Below, piece by piece: positions 10,756 through 20,621 of a DNA stretch of 60,000 bases. A program made the translations under genes and the position numbers. Source of the DNA: Diphasiastrum complanatum. Its lineage: Eukaryota > Streptophyta > Lycopodiopsida > Lycopodiales > Lycopodiaceae. Position 1 is the stretch's first letter, and the number at the start of each line of letters is the position of its first letter. Location of the stretch: the NCBI GenBank assembly GCA_029204225.1, contig CM055098.1, forward strand, positions 48,263,247 to 48,323,246, in the 5' to 3' direction. The notes beneath the pieces are model-generated. The model made no database searches. It saw nothing but the letters and a program-made list of their open reading frames with translations, and had not been told where the DNA came from.

Positions 10756-11675
10756 TGTTGCGCCGGTGCCTCAAAGGGCGCTGGGACTTGAGCGGTTTCC
10801 CCAACACGCGCTTAAGTCTAACATTCATCCATCATGCACTTACGTAAAAGCCAACTCAGAAACGTAACAAGCTTAACCATTCAGACTTAAGAAAACTGGA
10901 ATCCCAACCAACCCGAAAGCCAACTCAAAATCCATCCCCAAAAGGTAACCAAAGGCAAAGACAAGCCACACATGAAACCCAAGGCATAGTGGTCGCCAAA
11001 CTGACCAATTGGCATAGCGGCAAGCCCCATGTCGATGACAGGGACCCTTAGGCGCCAGCGACGCAAAAAGGTTGTAGTAAGGGTCCTTCCACTTGGACCA
11101 GTCCCGGAGGCGAAACCGAAATGGTAATCATCCCCAAGGATCAACTTTATTAGATTTGGAAGAGGATACATTCATACATAGACTGACCGGTCTCGGGGCC
11201 ACCAACACGTGCTGGGCATTGTGTCTGGCTCGTGCTGGTAGAGGGAGCTGAGACCTGGCGACTGGATTCCTGGCGCTGGTTGAGCTGCCCAAGTTTCTGT
11301 CTGCCGGACTCCCCCTATAGTTCTGCTGTGATTCGGCGCACCCCCTCTGGTTTGAAACATAGTGCTTTCTGGTAAAGCACGCTTTTTAGGACTTAGTTTT
11401 TATTTTGCTGATTAAGCCTGGCAAGCCTGGCAGAATCAGTCTGGCTCCCGGACATGGGTCCCGGGAGCCGTCCCGGCGGCCGAATCAACCTGCTTTCCTG
11501 ACTAGGCCATGACTCGAGCTCCAGAGCTAGCTCATGACTTTGTGACTACTTGACTGGCTCACCACAGGTCGGAGGCTCAGTCCTTGACATTCTAACTTGC
11601 TCTGGGACCTTAGGGAGTGTCACCCCTTTGAGTCTTACAGGGCACGCTGGGTGCACCCAAGTCAGCTTTACAACA
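10756..11675 (-). repeat. 3' LTR of the gag-only element
   Basis: 920 bp. On the element strand it starts TGTTGTAAAGCTGAC and ends CGCAACA. It is preceded on that strand by the purine tract AAACGAGGGGAGGA (complement of 11676-11689). It includes a GTGCTTTACCAGAAAGCAC hairpin (complement near 11363-11381). Confidence 0.92.
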
Positions 11676-12042
11676 TCCTCCCCTCGTTTGAGAAAGCTGA
11701 TGTCCTCATCAGGGCCAAACTAGAACCTAAGACTCATGGCACGGGCTTAATTCACCGGCCAGACTTTAGTCACATATACAAGGGCACGGGCTTAATTCAC
11801 CGGCCAAAGGAAACCAACTGTAAAGCAGAGTAATGATATTGTGTTTTACACCCAGCACAGGAAAAGTGTGGATCTAGTTCACTTACGTAAAACCTGTGTG
11901 AAGCTGCTGCACTTAGACATCAAACTGAAGCTCACTCCTCAATGAGAAATGCGGCTTACTTTATTAGCATGAAAGAAAAAGGTACTCACGGCTCCCTTAA
12001 GCCTCAGATATGTCGTTGTCGTCGCACATCTGGATGAGTCCC

Positions 12043-12879
12043 CTAGGACTCTAGATATTTCGTTTGGTCGTCCAGGTTGAGCTCCTTGAGCTCTGCATCG
12101 GCACTTAGATTCACCTTTGACGTAGAAACTGCAGGCAATGTTGGCTCCATTTGACCTCGCGTCAGCTGGTTTGTCACTGTTGGATGTCTTTCGTTAAAAA
12201 AGTGAGTTTTCGCTTGGTCACACAAGGTGAGCTCCTTGGGCTCTGCATCGGCACTTGAATTCACCTTTGATGTAGAGACTATAGGCAATTTTGGCTCCAT
12301 TTGTTCCCGTGTCAGCTGGTCTGTCACTGTTGGTTGTCCTTCGTTAAATAGGTGAATGAGATTGGGAGGAATGGTTGGCTCAGGTTCATTTGTGTCGTTC
12401 TTTTCTAGTTGGTCCCCTGGCACAGCTCTGACGACACAAGGTCTCCTGCCATTATATAATAACACAAGGTTAACCCCTTTTGCCAAGAAGGCCACCACAT
12501 GTTCGTTAAACCAGCTTAATCCCAAAATAGCATCGAAGGCATCCATCTTCAAGATTGTGAACGTTAGTCGATTCTTCCAGGATCCCAGAGAGATTGGTAA
12601 GTTGGTTGCCAATCTACAAGTGGTCATTGTACCTTTCGCGGTCTCCACACAAATAGGAGTCACATTTTCTTCACATTGGATGTCCAATTCTCCTGTCAGT
12701 TTTTCTGACAAGTAGTTATGTGACGCCCCCAGGTCTACCATGAAGTAAATGATCCTGTCTTGAATACAGCCTTTCAGGTACAATAACTTGGATCCTCTCG
12801 CAGGAGTCGCCATAAGATGTTCACGATAAGCCGCAAGTGCCCCTATCTGTTGCAAGGCATTCAGGTCAGACTCCGTCAA
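12043..12879 (-). CDS. Aspartic protease-like ORF of the gag-only element
   Basis: About 278 residues. A retropepsin-like fold is indicated by YFMVDLGASHNYLS (Asp at about residue 49) and by ILGLSWFNEH further on, as in gag-linked proteases of plant Ty3/gypsy elements, which mature gag. The usual D-S/T-G-A active site reads D-L-G-A, so activity is doubtful. The C-terminus carries an imperfect 50-residue tandem duplication (FNE..PTVT.QLTR.QMEP...STSKVN.SADAE.KEL). No ATG starts it. It is in the same frame as gag, separated by one TAA at 12888-12886, so expression would need readthrough or the stop is a disabling mutation. No RT follows. Confidence 0.8.
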   Translation of the reverse strand: MTESDLNALQQIGALAAYREHLMATPARGSKLLYLKGCIQDRIIYFMVDLGASHNYLSEKLTGELDIQCEENVTPICVETAKGTMTTCRLATNLPISLGSWKNRLTFTILKMDAFDAILGLSWFNEHVVAFLAKGVNLVLLYNGRRPCVVRAVPGDQLEKNDTNEPEPTIPPNLIHLFNEGQPTVTDQLTREQMEPKLPIVSTSKVNSSADAEPKELTLCDQAKTHFFNERHPTVTNQLTRGQMEPTLPAVSTSKVNLSADAELKELNLDDQTKYLES

Positions 12880-12885
12880 ATCCGT

Positions 12886-14256
12886 TTATGGGTCCTCTTC
12901 ATCATCTTGTTTACCATCTTCTTGATCAAATGCCTCTCTCTCCATCCTATCAAATCCTTCAATGGCAGCCATGATTTGCTTATTCAATGGTTTGGGGCAT
13001 GACCTCCAAGAGTGACCTTGCTGATGACAGTTGAAGCAACGCATGGAACTGCCCACTGTTGGTGAGCTGTTGCTGTGACTAGCTGAAGGTCCAACATTGT
13101 TTCTTCTCTGGAACATGTTCCCTCCATTGTTGCCTTGGTTGCCAAACCCTGTTTTTGTTGGGAATTTATTCACGCTACTCGAGGCTTGGTTGCCATTTGG
13201 AGCTAAGTCCCCCCTTGAAAAGAAGCTCGGACTCGGTCTGGATCCACTAAATACTCTTGTTGAGGTTGCGGGAGCAGCTGGTGCCAATGTGCTCTCATAA
13301 TCACAAACCATTTCAACCGCTCGAATAGTTGAATTGAAATCATGGGGCATGTAGCTGTCTATCGCACGTCGGGTCCAGGATTGCATTCCAGACAATAGGT
13401 AATGAGTTTTGTCCGCCTCGGACATATCTTCAATAACCCATACACTCTGTCTGAATCTATTGAGGTACTCTCGCAATGACCCTTTCTGTTTGAGCCCTGA
13501 TAATTCTGTCCTCAATCTCATGTGTGAATCCTTCGGTATGAACTCCTCTCGTAACGCGACTTTGAATGCGTCCCATGTTTGAAAATGCATTCCTGCCGTC
13601 CAGTACCAATTTGTAGTGTAGCTCTCAAAATATGCTAATGCCAAGTCAGTTCTTTCTTCCTCAGGAGTGTTCATTAGACGGAAGTAATGGTCCATGTGAA
13701 ACAACCAATCTTCCACAACTCGAATGTCACGCTCTCCTTTGAAAGTAGGTGGTGCTTTCACTTTGGCAGTCTTTCTTGGGCCCTCCGTGGTTCGCGCTCG
13801 TGGTTCTCTTGGTATCTGTGGAGGAGGCGCCACTGCATTCTCCCTAGTTGCTTCCAACTCTTCAAACCTGGCTTCGAGCTGTGTTAGCCCGTCTCTCATT
13901 TCTCTAGCAAGGTTAATTTGAGTAAGATTCATGGCTCGCAAGGATGTTTGCCATTCTTTCCTTTCGGTTTCTCTATCCTTCTTCACCTCGCTAAGCATAG
14001 CCGTCATTGCGCTTGATAAGTATTGCCACATCTTCACTTCAAAGAGGTCCTGTTGCGCCTCTGGCAAGGGTTCATCTCTTGGTGTAGGTTCAGAAGGGCC
14101 ACCCATCTCTTCATGGAGGGGCGCCACTGTGGAGTGCATACGCTCTTTCTTTCTCGACTTGGACCTGGTGCCATCTCGATGCATGCGAGAGCTGTATTCT
14201 CGAGTCAGCTCTTCTCCGTCCGTCAGTGCTCGTAACTCTTCAAGATGGTCCTCCAT
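12886..14256 (-). CDS. Gag polyprotein of the gag-only LTR element
   Basis: 456 residues, ATG at 14256, uninterrupted. A charged N-terminus is followed by a helical, probably coiled-coil stretch (about 105-155). The retrotransposon gag domain (about 170-290) contains VVEDWLFHMDHYFRLM, ALAYFES..TNWYW, LREEFIPKDS and LSGLKQKGSLREYLNRF. A Ser/Asn-rich linker precedes a CCHC zinc knuckle, CFNCHQQGHSWRSC (407-420), which would bind element RNA. Length and order fit Ty3/gypsy gag. Intactness plus near-identical LTRs suggests it may still make protein. It is nested inside copia1, which it broke. Confidence 0.92.
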   Translation of the reverse strand: MEDHLEELRALTDGEELTREYSSRMHRDGTRSKSRKKERMHSTVAPLHEEMGGPSEPTPRDEPLPEAQQDLFEVKMWQYLSSAMTAMLSEVKKDRETERKEWQTSLRAMNLTQINLAREMRDGLTQLEARFEELEATRENAVAPPPQIPREPRARTTEGPRKTAKVKAPPTFKGERDIRVVEDWLFHMDHYFRLMNTPEEERTDLALAYFESYTTNWYWTAGMHFQTWDAFKVALREEFIPKDSHMRLRTELSGLKQKGSLREYLNRFRQSVWVIEDMSEADKTHYLLSGMQSWTRRAIDSYMPHDFNSTIRAVEMVCDYESTLAPAAPATSTRVFSGSRPSPSFFSRGDLAPNGNQASSSVNKFPTKTGFGNQGNNGGNMFQRRNNVGPSASHSNSSPTVGSSMRCFNCHQQGHSWRSCPKPLNKQIMAAIEGFDRMEREAFDQEDGKQDDEEDP

Positions 14257-14519
14257 TATAGTCAGAGGTGTACTTCCAACAGATTATCGCCTCAATCCTT
14301 TTTATATTTGAAGCTCTCCCTTCTGTCAGCCGGGCCCCACAGCTCTCTTTTCTTCTTTATTAAATCAGCTTCAATGAAAATGTCCCTTCCTCAAACTTAG
14401 CACGCCCACATCACCTGAGAGCCAAGTAGGAACCAGGTCATTTGTGTCCAAGCAAGCACACGACAAACGGAACATACCAACCAAAGCAAACACATAGGAT
14501 CCCTCTCAAGCCACAAACC

Positions 14520-15088
14520 CCCCTGAGACCGGACGTAGGACCTTTGCCTAGCCGCGCCCACACAAATCTATCACAGAATTAGCCCACGGGGAAACATCCA
14601 TCCAACCATCCGTGCTTTCACCATTAAGCAGCACATTGCCTCAGTCACGCCCCACCACTTTTTGGTCGATAGCCCTTATAGCTAAACGATCGGCAGCTAT
14701 CGCGCACCGGCAGCTAACCACCCGTGCTTTACACCCGAATTCGAGCAGCATCTCTGTATCAATGGTTAACCCGTACAGTTCGAATATGTCGCCCCGCACC
14801 CCACAAGGTACAGACCGTGCTTTCACCTACCTAGGCAGCACTTTGCCTCATCCGTCCTACGTGCAGACAGCGCCAGGCCCGAACCGCGAGAACTGACCGT
14901 GCTTACACCTCGAGGGCAGCACTTTGACTCATCAAGTCCCCCATTCTGCCGACCACCCCGACCGTGGACGCACCCGTGCTTACACTATGGGCAGCACCTT
15001 GCGCAACGGTTGTCCTGACAAATCCCAAAAACGTGGCCATCCCTGTGAGACTTGCGTAGCTGACCGGCTAGTCGGCTCTGATACCACA
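14520..15088 (-). promoter_or_regulatory. Leader RNA region with primer-binding site and five stem-loops
   Basis: The primer-binding site is the complement of GCTCTGATACCA (15075-15086), a perfect match to the iMet tRNA type. The next ~560 bp towards gag closely match 29413-29975, the leader of the LARD element. Five units pair GTGCT with AGCAC around a GCC..GGTG loop. On plus coordinates they span 14976-14997, 14899-14922, 14817-14841, 14724-14749 (weaker) and 14612-14634. Position and conservation suggest an RNA packaging or translation signal (inference). Confidence 0.75.
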
Positions 15089-16008
15089 TGTTGCGCCGGC
15101 GCCTCAAAGGGCGCTGGGACTTGAGCGGTTTCCCCAACACGCGCTTAAGTCTAACATTCATCCATCATGCACTTACGTAAAAGCCAACTCAGAAACGTAA
15201 CAAGCTTAACCATTCAGACTTAAGAAAACTGGAATCTCAACCAACCCGAAAGCCAACTCAGAATCCGTCCCCAAAAGGTAACCAAAGGCAAAGACAAGCC
15301 ACACATGAAACCCAAGGCATAGTGGTCGCCAAACTGACCAATTGGCATAGCGGCAAGCCCCATGTCGATGACAGGGACCCTTAGGCGCCAGCGACGCAAA
15401 AAGGTTGTAGTAAGGGTCCTTCCACTTGGACCAGTCCCGGAGGCGAAACCGAAATGGTAATCATCCCCAAGGATCAACTTTATTAGATTTGGAAGAGGAT
15501 ACATTCATACATAGACTGACCGGTCTCGGGGCCACCAACACGTGCTGGGCATTGTGCCTGGCTCGTGCTGGTAGAGGGAGCTGAGACCTGGCGACTGGAT
15601 TCCTGGCGCTGGTTGAGCTGCCCAAGTTTCTGTCTGCCGGACTCCCCCTATAGTTCTGCTGTGATTCGGCGCACCCCCTCTGGTTTGAAACATAGTGCTT
15701 TCTGGTAAAGCACGCTTTTTAGGACTTAGTTTTTATTTTGCTGATTAAGCCTGGCAAGCCTGGCAGAATCAGTCTGGCTCCCGGACATGGGTCCCGGGAG
15801 CCGTCCCGGCGGCCGAATCAACCTGCTTTCCTGACTAGGCCATGACTCGAGCTCCAGAGCTAGCTCATGACTTTGTGACTACTTGACTGGCTCACCACAG
15901 GTCGGAGGCTCAGTCCTTGACATTCTAACTTGCTCTGGGACCTTAGGGAGTGTCACCCCTTTGAGTCTTACAGGGCACGCTGGGTGCACCCAAGTCAGCT
16001 TTACAACA
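15089..16008 (-). repeat. 5' LTR of the gag-only element
   Basis: 920 bp, the same length as its partner, with five transitions between them in my alignment. It abuts the primer-binding site with a 2-nt spacer. Confidence 0.92.
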
Positions 16009-17236
16009 CATGGAGATCTAGAGGAAAAAAATTTCATGAAGCAGTCTGAAGGATTTGAAGACCCCGACAATCGACAATATGTCTGTCGGTTGCAGAAATG
16101 CATTTATGGTCTAAAGTAGGCATCACGAGCTTGGTACAAGAAGCTCAACAGTCTTCTGAAGTCTTTAGACTTCAATCCTACACAACCAGACTGTAATGTC
16201 TAAAAAGAGTAGAAAAAGATTTTGTGATATTGACTATTTTCGTGGATGATTCCCTTATGATAGGAAATTTATTAATGCTGATCAAAGACACGAAGAGTCA
16301 GATTTCTGAAAATTATGAAATCACAGATCTAGGAGAAGCAACAAAATGCCTCGGGCTGGAGATCAGAAGAGATCGCATAAAAGACGAAATACACTTGAGT
16401 CAGTCTGAATATGCCAGAAAAGTGCTCAAGCAGTATCACATGATGGACTGCAAAGAAAAGGCCACACCAATGATAGCTGGAGCCAAGCTAACGAAGCAAG
16501 ATTGACCAAGAACAGAAGAAGAAAAACAGAAGATGGCATGTATACCCTACCAAAACCTAATCGGTAGTTTGATGTACCTTACAATCTGTACCATACTTGA
16601 TCTAGCTTTCTCTGTTTACGTCTTAAGCCAATTCTCTTCCAATCCTGGCATGGGACATTGGCAAATGGCGAAACAAATCCTACAATATCTGGAGGGTACC
16701 CAAAATATGAGATTAACCTACAGAGCAGAAAATAAAAAAAAGGATTCGAGCTGCACCACTACAGTGATGCAAGCTGGGCGAGCTGCAAAGATGACAGCAA
16801 GTCTGTAACTGGAGGATGTTCAATAGTGTGCGGAGCAGCAATCAGCTGGATATGGAAAAAGCAAACCTTGGTAGCTCAATCTTCTTGCGAAGCTAAGTAC
16901 GTCGCAGCTTCAAAGGTGGCGAACGAGGTAGTGTGGTTGCAGATGATGCTGGAGGCAATTGAGATACCACAAGGAGGATCATGCACGATGGTGATGGATT
17001 TTTAGAGTGCCATTTCTCTGTCCCAGGATCTCGTCTTCCATTCAAAGACAAAAAACATACCTCTGAAGTACCATCACATTCGAGATTTGATCTCGAAAGG
17101 AGAGCTCCAGGTCCAGTACATAAAGTCTGAAGACATGATTGCAGATCTGCTCACAAAGCCGCTCGACAAACCACTCTTCGCAAAGCAAAGAAAGAAAATT
17201 GGATTAAACGTGCAAAGCTGCAAGGTTCAAGAGGGA
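16009..17236 (+). pseudogene. copia1 reverse transcriptase C-part and RNase H
   Basis: Continues RT after the nested insertion: NFMKQSEGFEDP, LQKCIYGLK, a TAG, ASRAWYKKL, then LTIFVDDSLMIG (catalytic VDD, near 16240), FLGLEIRR-like and TPMIAGAKL. Then come GSLMYLT and HWQMAKQILQYL. RNase H follows after frame changes (YSDASWASCKDD, AQSSCEAKYVAA, HHIRDLISKGEL, ADLLTKPLDK). There are at least three stops or frameshifts (about 16118, 16503, 16806, 17003). Dead copy; no other function is likely. Confidence 0.85.
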
Positions 17237-17237
17237 G

Positions 17238-17690
17238 TGTAAAAAATGGTGAATTCCTGCAACTTTGCTGTGACGCGAAGCGAAGCGACACAAAGCGAAG
17301 GTTGAATGACAAACAATTCGCGAAAGTCAACGTACCTCAAAAACCCTAAGACACGAAGCAAAGTGACCTCGAAGGTCGAATGATTCGCGAAAGTCAAACA
17401 TGCCTCCATGACCAAAAAGACACGACATGACACGAAACGAAAAGAAATAAAAAAAAATCTTTCGTGCTGCCAGCTGGCTCAATGGGCATGGAGTCTTAAA
17501 CTTTACGCCCAGCTGAAACAGTTAGCAACAACGGAGAGTAACTGATTAGTTGATTAGCGTTAACTACAATTCTCTGTTTAGCTATCTTGTAAACTCCACA
17601 CAATGGAGATATAAACTATTTTTTGGATCAAAAGAAAACACAGAGAATGTGCGTGAGTGGAGCAGAAAAGAAAAAGAATAAAAACAAAAT
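17238..17690 (+). repeat. copia1 3' LTR, 5' part only
   Basis: Starts TGTAAAAAATGG after the purine tract CAAGAGGGAG. It follows the 5' LTR up to the AAACAAAAT run at 17690 and then stops. The missing part is the inverted fragment at 5113-5383. Confidence 0.85.
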
Positions 17691-17707
17691 ATTGCTAAAT
17701 TATAACA
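17691..17707 (-). repeat. Displaced tip of the copia2 5' LTR
   Basis: Complement of the first 17 bases of the copia2 LTR (compare 7299-7315), 16 of 17 identical. The copia2 5' LTR at 5384 begins at exactly base 18. It marks the right breakpoint of the inversion. Confidence 0.8.
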
Positions 17708-18345
17708 CTCTTTGCTGATGACGTTACTCTTCTTTCCCTCTTCAACGAACCTCATGTTATTCATCTCCTTTCTCTCTTTAGTGAATTCTGCTATAGATTC
17801 TCCTCCCTCTTGCTGCCACCTTAAGACCGCCCTCTCTCTTCCTGTAGGGAAGCTCAGATACCTTGCCTACCGTATTCTCACCAAATCCTTACCCTTGCTT
17901 TCCAAATGGCCTTTCCTTAATGATCGCCTTTGTCCGCTTTGCCAGATGGCTGAAGAAACGTTGGAGCACTTGTTCCTTCATTGTCATCGGCACCTTTGGA
18001 TGGAGCTAGGTCACATCTTCTCAACTTGACATCATCCTCCTTGGTGACTCCCTTCTGACAGATTCCTCTTGTCTCATTTTTTGGCATGAGTGCTGGCCGA
18101 CGGTTTTGTAGAAGATCTGGATAGCGATCCCCTTACTTATCGGCGGCGGCTTGTATTAGGCTGACCATGTTTTTTCTATGTACCACCTAAGTTAGTTTCG
18201 GTTTGCTACCTACGTGGTATGCTAGCTTGGTAGCCTTTGGGCTTTGTAAGTACATATGGACCTGAGATTGACTTCGGCCTTGAAGCAGTTTTTTGCACTT
18301 GTATATTTGTGAATATATGATAGTGCTATTAAGCTTTTTCAAAAA
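17708..18345 (+). pseudogene. L1-like LINE ORF2, piece C: catalytic FADD, zinc-binding tail and 3' end
   Basis: Starts LFADDVTLLSLFNEPHVIHLL (the catalytic FADD block of RT). A deletion then leads into the zf-RVT tail: KLRYLAYRILTKSLPLLSKWPF, then CPLCQMAEETLEHLFLHCHRHLW. The 3' UTR ends GCTATTAAGCTTTTTC followed by an A-rich tail (18341-18356), typical of plant L1 elements. It fits as the 3' continuation of pieces A and B, but whether it derives from the same copy is less certain than for A and B. Confidence 0.8.
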
Positions 18346-18403
18346 AGAAAAAAAGGATATATATGTAAATATATATTGAAATGCATAATAGTATATTGGA
18401 AAT

Positions 18404-18797
18404 AAGGCCCAGGTTTTAACCCATTTTATCTAAGTTTTAAAATAAAATAAATATTGGATTATTCGTAGATCTTAAAGCAAAGGAGTGCAATTAAAAAAGT
18501 TGCCACCTCTAAAATACACATGGCACAATCTCACCGTTCCTTGAGAAAATCCAATGGTGGTTGCTCAAACCCTAGTACTCTGTAAAACCCTGAATGAAGC
18601 CCTTATTATATGGCTAAACCCTAATCCAAAAGCAAAAGGAGAGAAGAAGAAAAGAGAGAGCGAAGGATAGAGCTTGCGAGAAGGCGGCTTCCAGACTGCT
18701 TTCCCTCGCAATAGCTTCGAGCTTTGCATCTCGTTGATCTTCGCAGGTTGTGCATCTCTTTGCTGATCGAAGCTTGAAGGTGGGATCGGTACCAAAG
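18404..18797 (+). promoter_or_regulatory. CBF5 promoter and 5' leader: telo-boxes and site II-like motif
   Basis: GGCCCA (complement of TGGGCC, site II type) at 18406-18411. Two telo-boxes AAACCCTA lie at 18567-18574 and 18616-18623, with a near match (AAACCCTG) near 18585. An AT-rich TTATTATAT lies at about 18603-18611. In plants this combination marks genes for ribosome biogenesis and translation, in line with the gene that follows. The transcription start is not determined. Confidence 0.65.
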
Positions 18798-20621
18798 ATG
18801 GCGAGTCTGGCAGCTGGGTCTGAGAAAAAGAAGAAAAGCAAGCATAAGGCAGGAGCAGGTGACGAGGATGAAGAGCGCAATGCGATAGTGGTGGGGAGGG
18901 GATTGGGTGCAGAGCAGGCTGCTACTGACTACCTCATCAAGCCACAGGCGGTTACGCCATCTCTGGACACCTCGAAATGGCCTCTTTTGCTCAAGAATTA
19001 CGATCGCTTGAATGTCAGAACTGGCCACTACACTCCCCTGCCCACTGGCAACACCCCTCTGAAAAGGCCTTTATATGACTACATCAGATATGGAGTGATC
19101 AATCTGGATAAGCCCGCGAATCCTTCATCGCATGAGGTGGTGGCATGGATTAGAAGGATCCTGAGGGTGGATAAGACAGGGCACAGTGGCACGCTCGATC
19201 CGAAGGTGACAGGAAGCTTGATTGTTTGCGTGGATCGAGCGACACGGCTGGTGAAGGCACAGCAGGGTGCAGGCAAGGAATATGTGTGCGTTGCTCGCCT
19301 TCATTCGGCAGTGGAAGATGTGGCCAAGGTAGCTAGGGCAATCGAAACCCTAACGGGGGCACTCTTCCAGAGGCCGCCGTTGATCTCTGCTGTCAAGCGG
19401 CAGCTCCGAATCCGCACCATCTATGAGAGCAAGCTTTTGGAATACGACTCTGAGAAGCATTTGGTTGTGTTCTGGGTATCCTGCGAAGCTGGCACATACA
19501 TTCGAACTCTCTGTGTTCATTTGGGTTTGTTACTTGGCGTAGGCGGGCACATGCAGGAGCTTCGGAGGGTTAGATCAGGCATTCTGGGAGAGAAAGATAA
19601 CCTGGTGACAATGCATGATGTGCTAGATGCGCAATGGATGTATGACAATCACAAAGACGAAGCTTATTTGAGGAGGGTGATCATGCCACTGGAAGTCCTC
19701 CTGACCAGCTACAAGAGGCTGGTGGTGAAGGATTCAGCAGTAAATGCTATTTGCTATGGTGCAAAACTGATGGTTCCAGGGTTGTTGAGGTTTGAGAATG
19801 GCATAGATGTGGGGGAAGAGGTGGTTTTGATGAGCACCAAAGGAGAGGCTATTGCTCTTGGAATTGCCCAAATGACCACATCTGTGATGGCTACTTGTGA
19901 TCATGGAGTTGTGGCAAAAGTGAAGAGGGTGGTGATGGAGAGAGATACATATCCTAGGAAGTGGGGATTAGGTCCAAGGGCTTTGACAAAGAAGAAGATG
20001 ATTGCAGAAGGTATGCTGGATAAGCATGGGCGGCCGAACGAGAAGACGCCGAAGGAGTGGCAGCGGAATCTGATTGACGTGCCACCTTTACCAGCTGGGG
20101 ATGTTTCTCTGACTGCAAAAATTGTAGCTGAAGGTGTAGCTCCCACATTGGAATCAATTGCAGAGCAGGAGGAAAAGCTCCTTAGAAAGAAAGAAAAGAG
20201 GGAGAAGAAGGAGAAGAAGGAGAAGGAGAAAAAGAAGAAAAAGGAGAAGCATCGCGAAGATGCAGATGATGCGACTGGGTTGATTAAGGATATTCCGGCA
20301 GAAGAAAATGGTAAAGAGAGAAAGAGGAAACTTGAAGAAACAAGCCCTGAGTCTACTCCAATCACGAGTTCAAAGCCAAAGAAAGCACGCCTGGATGAAG
20401 AGGCTCAGCATACTGACACTGTTGTGGCAGTGGAAGAAGGGCAGGAAGAACATGACTTAAGTGAAAAGAAGAAGAAAAAGAAGAAAAAGAGTGATCAAAT
20501 TCATTCGCCTGAAAATGACAAGACTCCTGATAGGCTGTTAAGTGAAAAGGCCATAGACAGCAGTGAGGAGACGCCTAAAATTGAGAAGAAGAAAAAGAAA
20601 AAGAAGCACCAAGAGGAATAG
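18798..20621 (+). CDS. CBF5: H/ACA snoRNP pseudouridine synthase, dyskerin/CBF5/NAP57
   Basis: Catalytic subunit of H/ACA ribonucleoproteins: it turns uridine to pseudouridine in rRNA and snRNA, guided by H/ACA RNAs, in nucleolus and Cajal bodies, and its orthologues bind telomerase RNA. 607 residues from ATG 18798 (AAAG before ATGG, good context); an in-frame ATG at 18750 would add 16 unconserved residues. An N-terminal basic patch is followed by the dyskerin/TruB core with [12 protein letters not shown] (catalytic Asp134) and [13 protein letters not shown], then a PUA domain (about 305-385). The Lys/Glu-rich tail (about 460-607), with several KKKKK runs, is a nucleolar targeting type. It is longer than yeast or human forms mainly through that tail. 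No intron, as I recall for Arabidopsis NAP57. Intact. Confidence 0.97.
   Translation: MASLAAGSEKKKKSKHKAGAGDEDEERNAIVVGRGLGAEQAATDYLIKPQAVTPSLDTSKWPLLLKNYDRLNVRTGHYTPLPTGNTPLKRPLYDYIRYGVINLDKPANPSSHEVVAWIRRILRVDKTGHSGTLDPKVTGSLIVCVDRATRLVKAQQGAGKEYVCVARLHSAVEDVAKVARAIETLTGALFQRPPLISAVKRQLRIRTIYESKLLEYDSEKHLVVFWVSCEAGTYIRTLCVHLGLLLGVGGHMQELRRVRSGILGEKDNLVTMHDVLDAQWMYDNHKDEAYLRRVIMPLEVLLTSYKRLVVKDSAVNAICYGAKLMVPGLLRFENGIDVGEEVVLMSTKGEAIALGIAQMTTSVMATCDHGVVAKVKRVVMERDTYPRKWGLGPRALTKKKMIAEGMLDKHGRPNEKTPKEWQRNLIDVPPLPAGDVSLTAKIVAEGVAPTLESIAEQEEKLLRKKEKREKKEKKEKEKKKKKEKHREDADDATGLIKDIPAEENGKERKRKLEETSPESTPITSSKPKKARLDEEAQHTDTVVAVEEGQEEHDLSEKKKKKKKKSDQIHSPENDKTPDRLLSEKAIDSSEETPKIEKKKKKKKHQEE

Larger units (their letters stand above)
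10756..16008 (-). mobile_element. Young gag/protease-only LTR element (TR-GAG type), minus strand
   Basis: Two 920-bp LTRs (10756-11675 and 15089-16008) differ at only five positions by my reading, all transitions, so the insertion is recent. On the minus strand: 5' LTR, a 2-nt gap, primer-binding site (15075-15086), a leader of ~830 bp with stem-loops, gag (14256-12886), a protease-like ORF (12879-12043), a purine tract (after 11675) and 3' LTR. RT, RNase H and integrase are missing, so it needs a helper. The target repeat is CACGG (10751-10755)/CATGG (16009-16013) in the copia1 RT codons for LHGD. The Ty3/gypsy-type gag suggests a gypsy helper. Confidence 0.93.
8864..17690 (+). mobile_element. 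copia1: Ty1/copia element carrying a nested LTR element
   Basis: 5' LTR 8864-9592, tRNA-iMet-type primer-binding site TGGTATCATAGC at 9593-9604, a gag start, an RT/RNase H remnant, a purine tract at 17228-17237 and a truncated 3' LTR (17238-17690). Zinc knuckle, protease and integrase are deleted. The nested element at 10756-16008 splits RT. The rest of the 3' LTR lies inverted at 5113-5383. Frameshifts, stops and around 90-93% LTR identity mark it as older than the nested element. Confidence 0.88.

Noticed and set aside
14612-14896. 94-codon plus-strand ORF with a 123-codon relative at 29604-29975 (minus)
   Set aside because: Both are antisense readings of the shared leader of the two LTR elements; the conservation is explained by the RNA leader.
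18750-18797. Upstream in-frame ATG giving a 623-residue CBF5
   Set aside because: The extra 16 residues are unlike the family, and the ATG at 18798 has better context and begins the usual N-terminus.
19901-20365. 154-codon minus-strand ORF rich in Phe and Ser
   Set aside because: Antisense shadow of the Lys/Glu-rich CBF5 tail.
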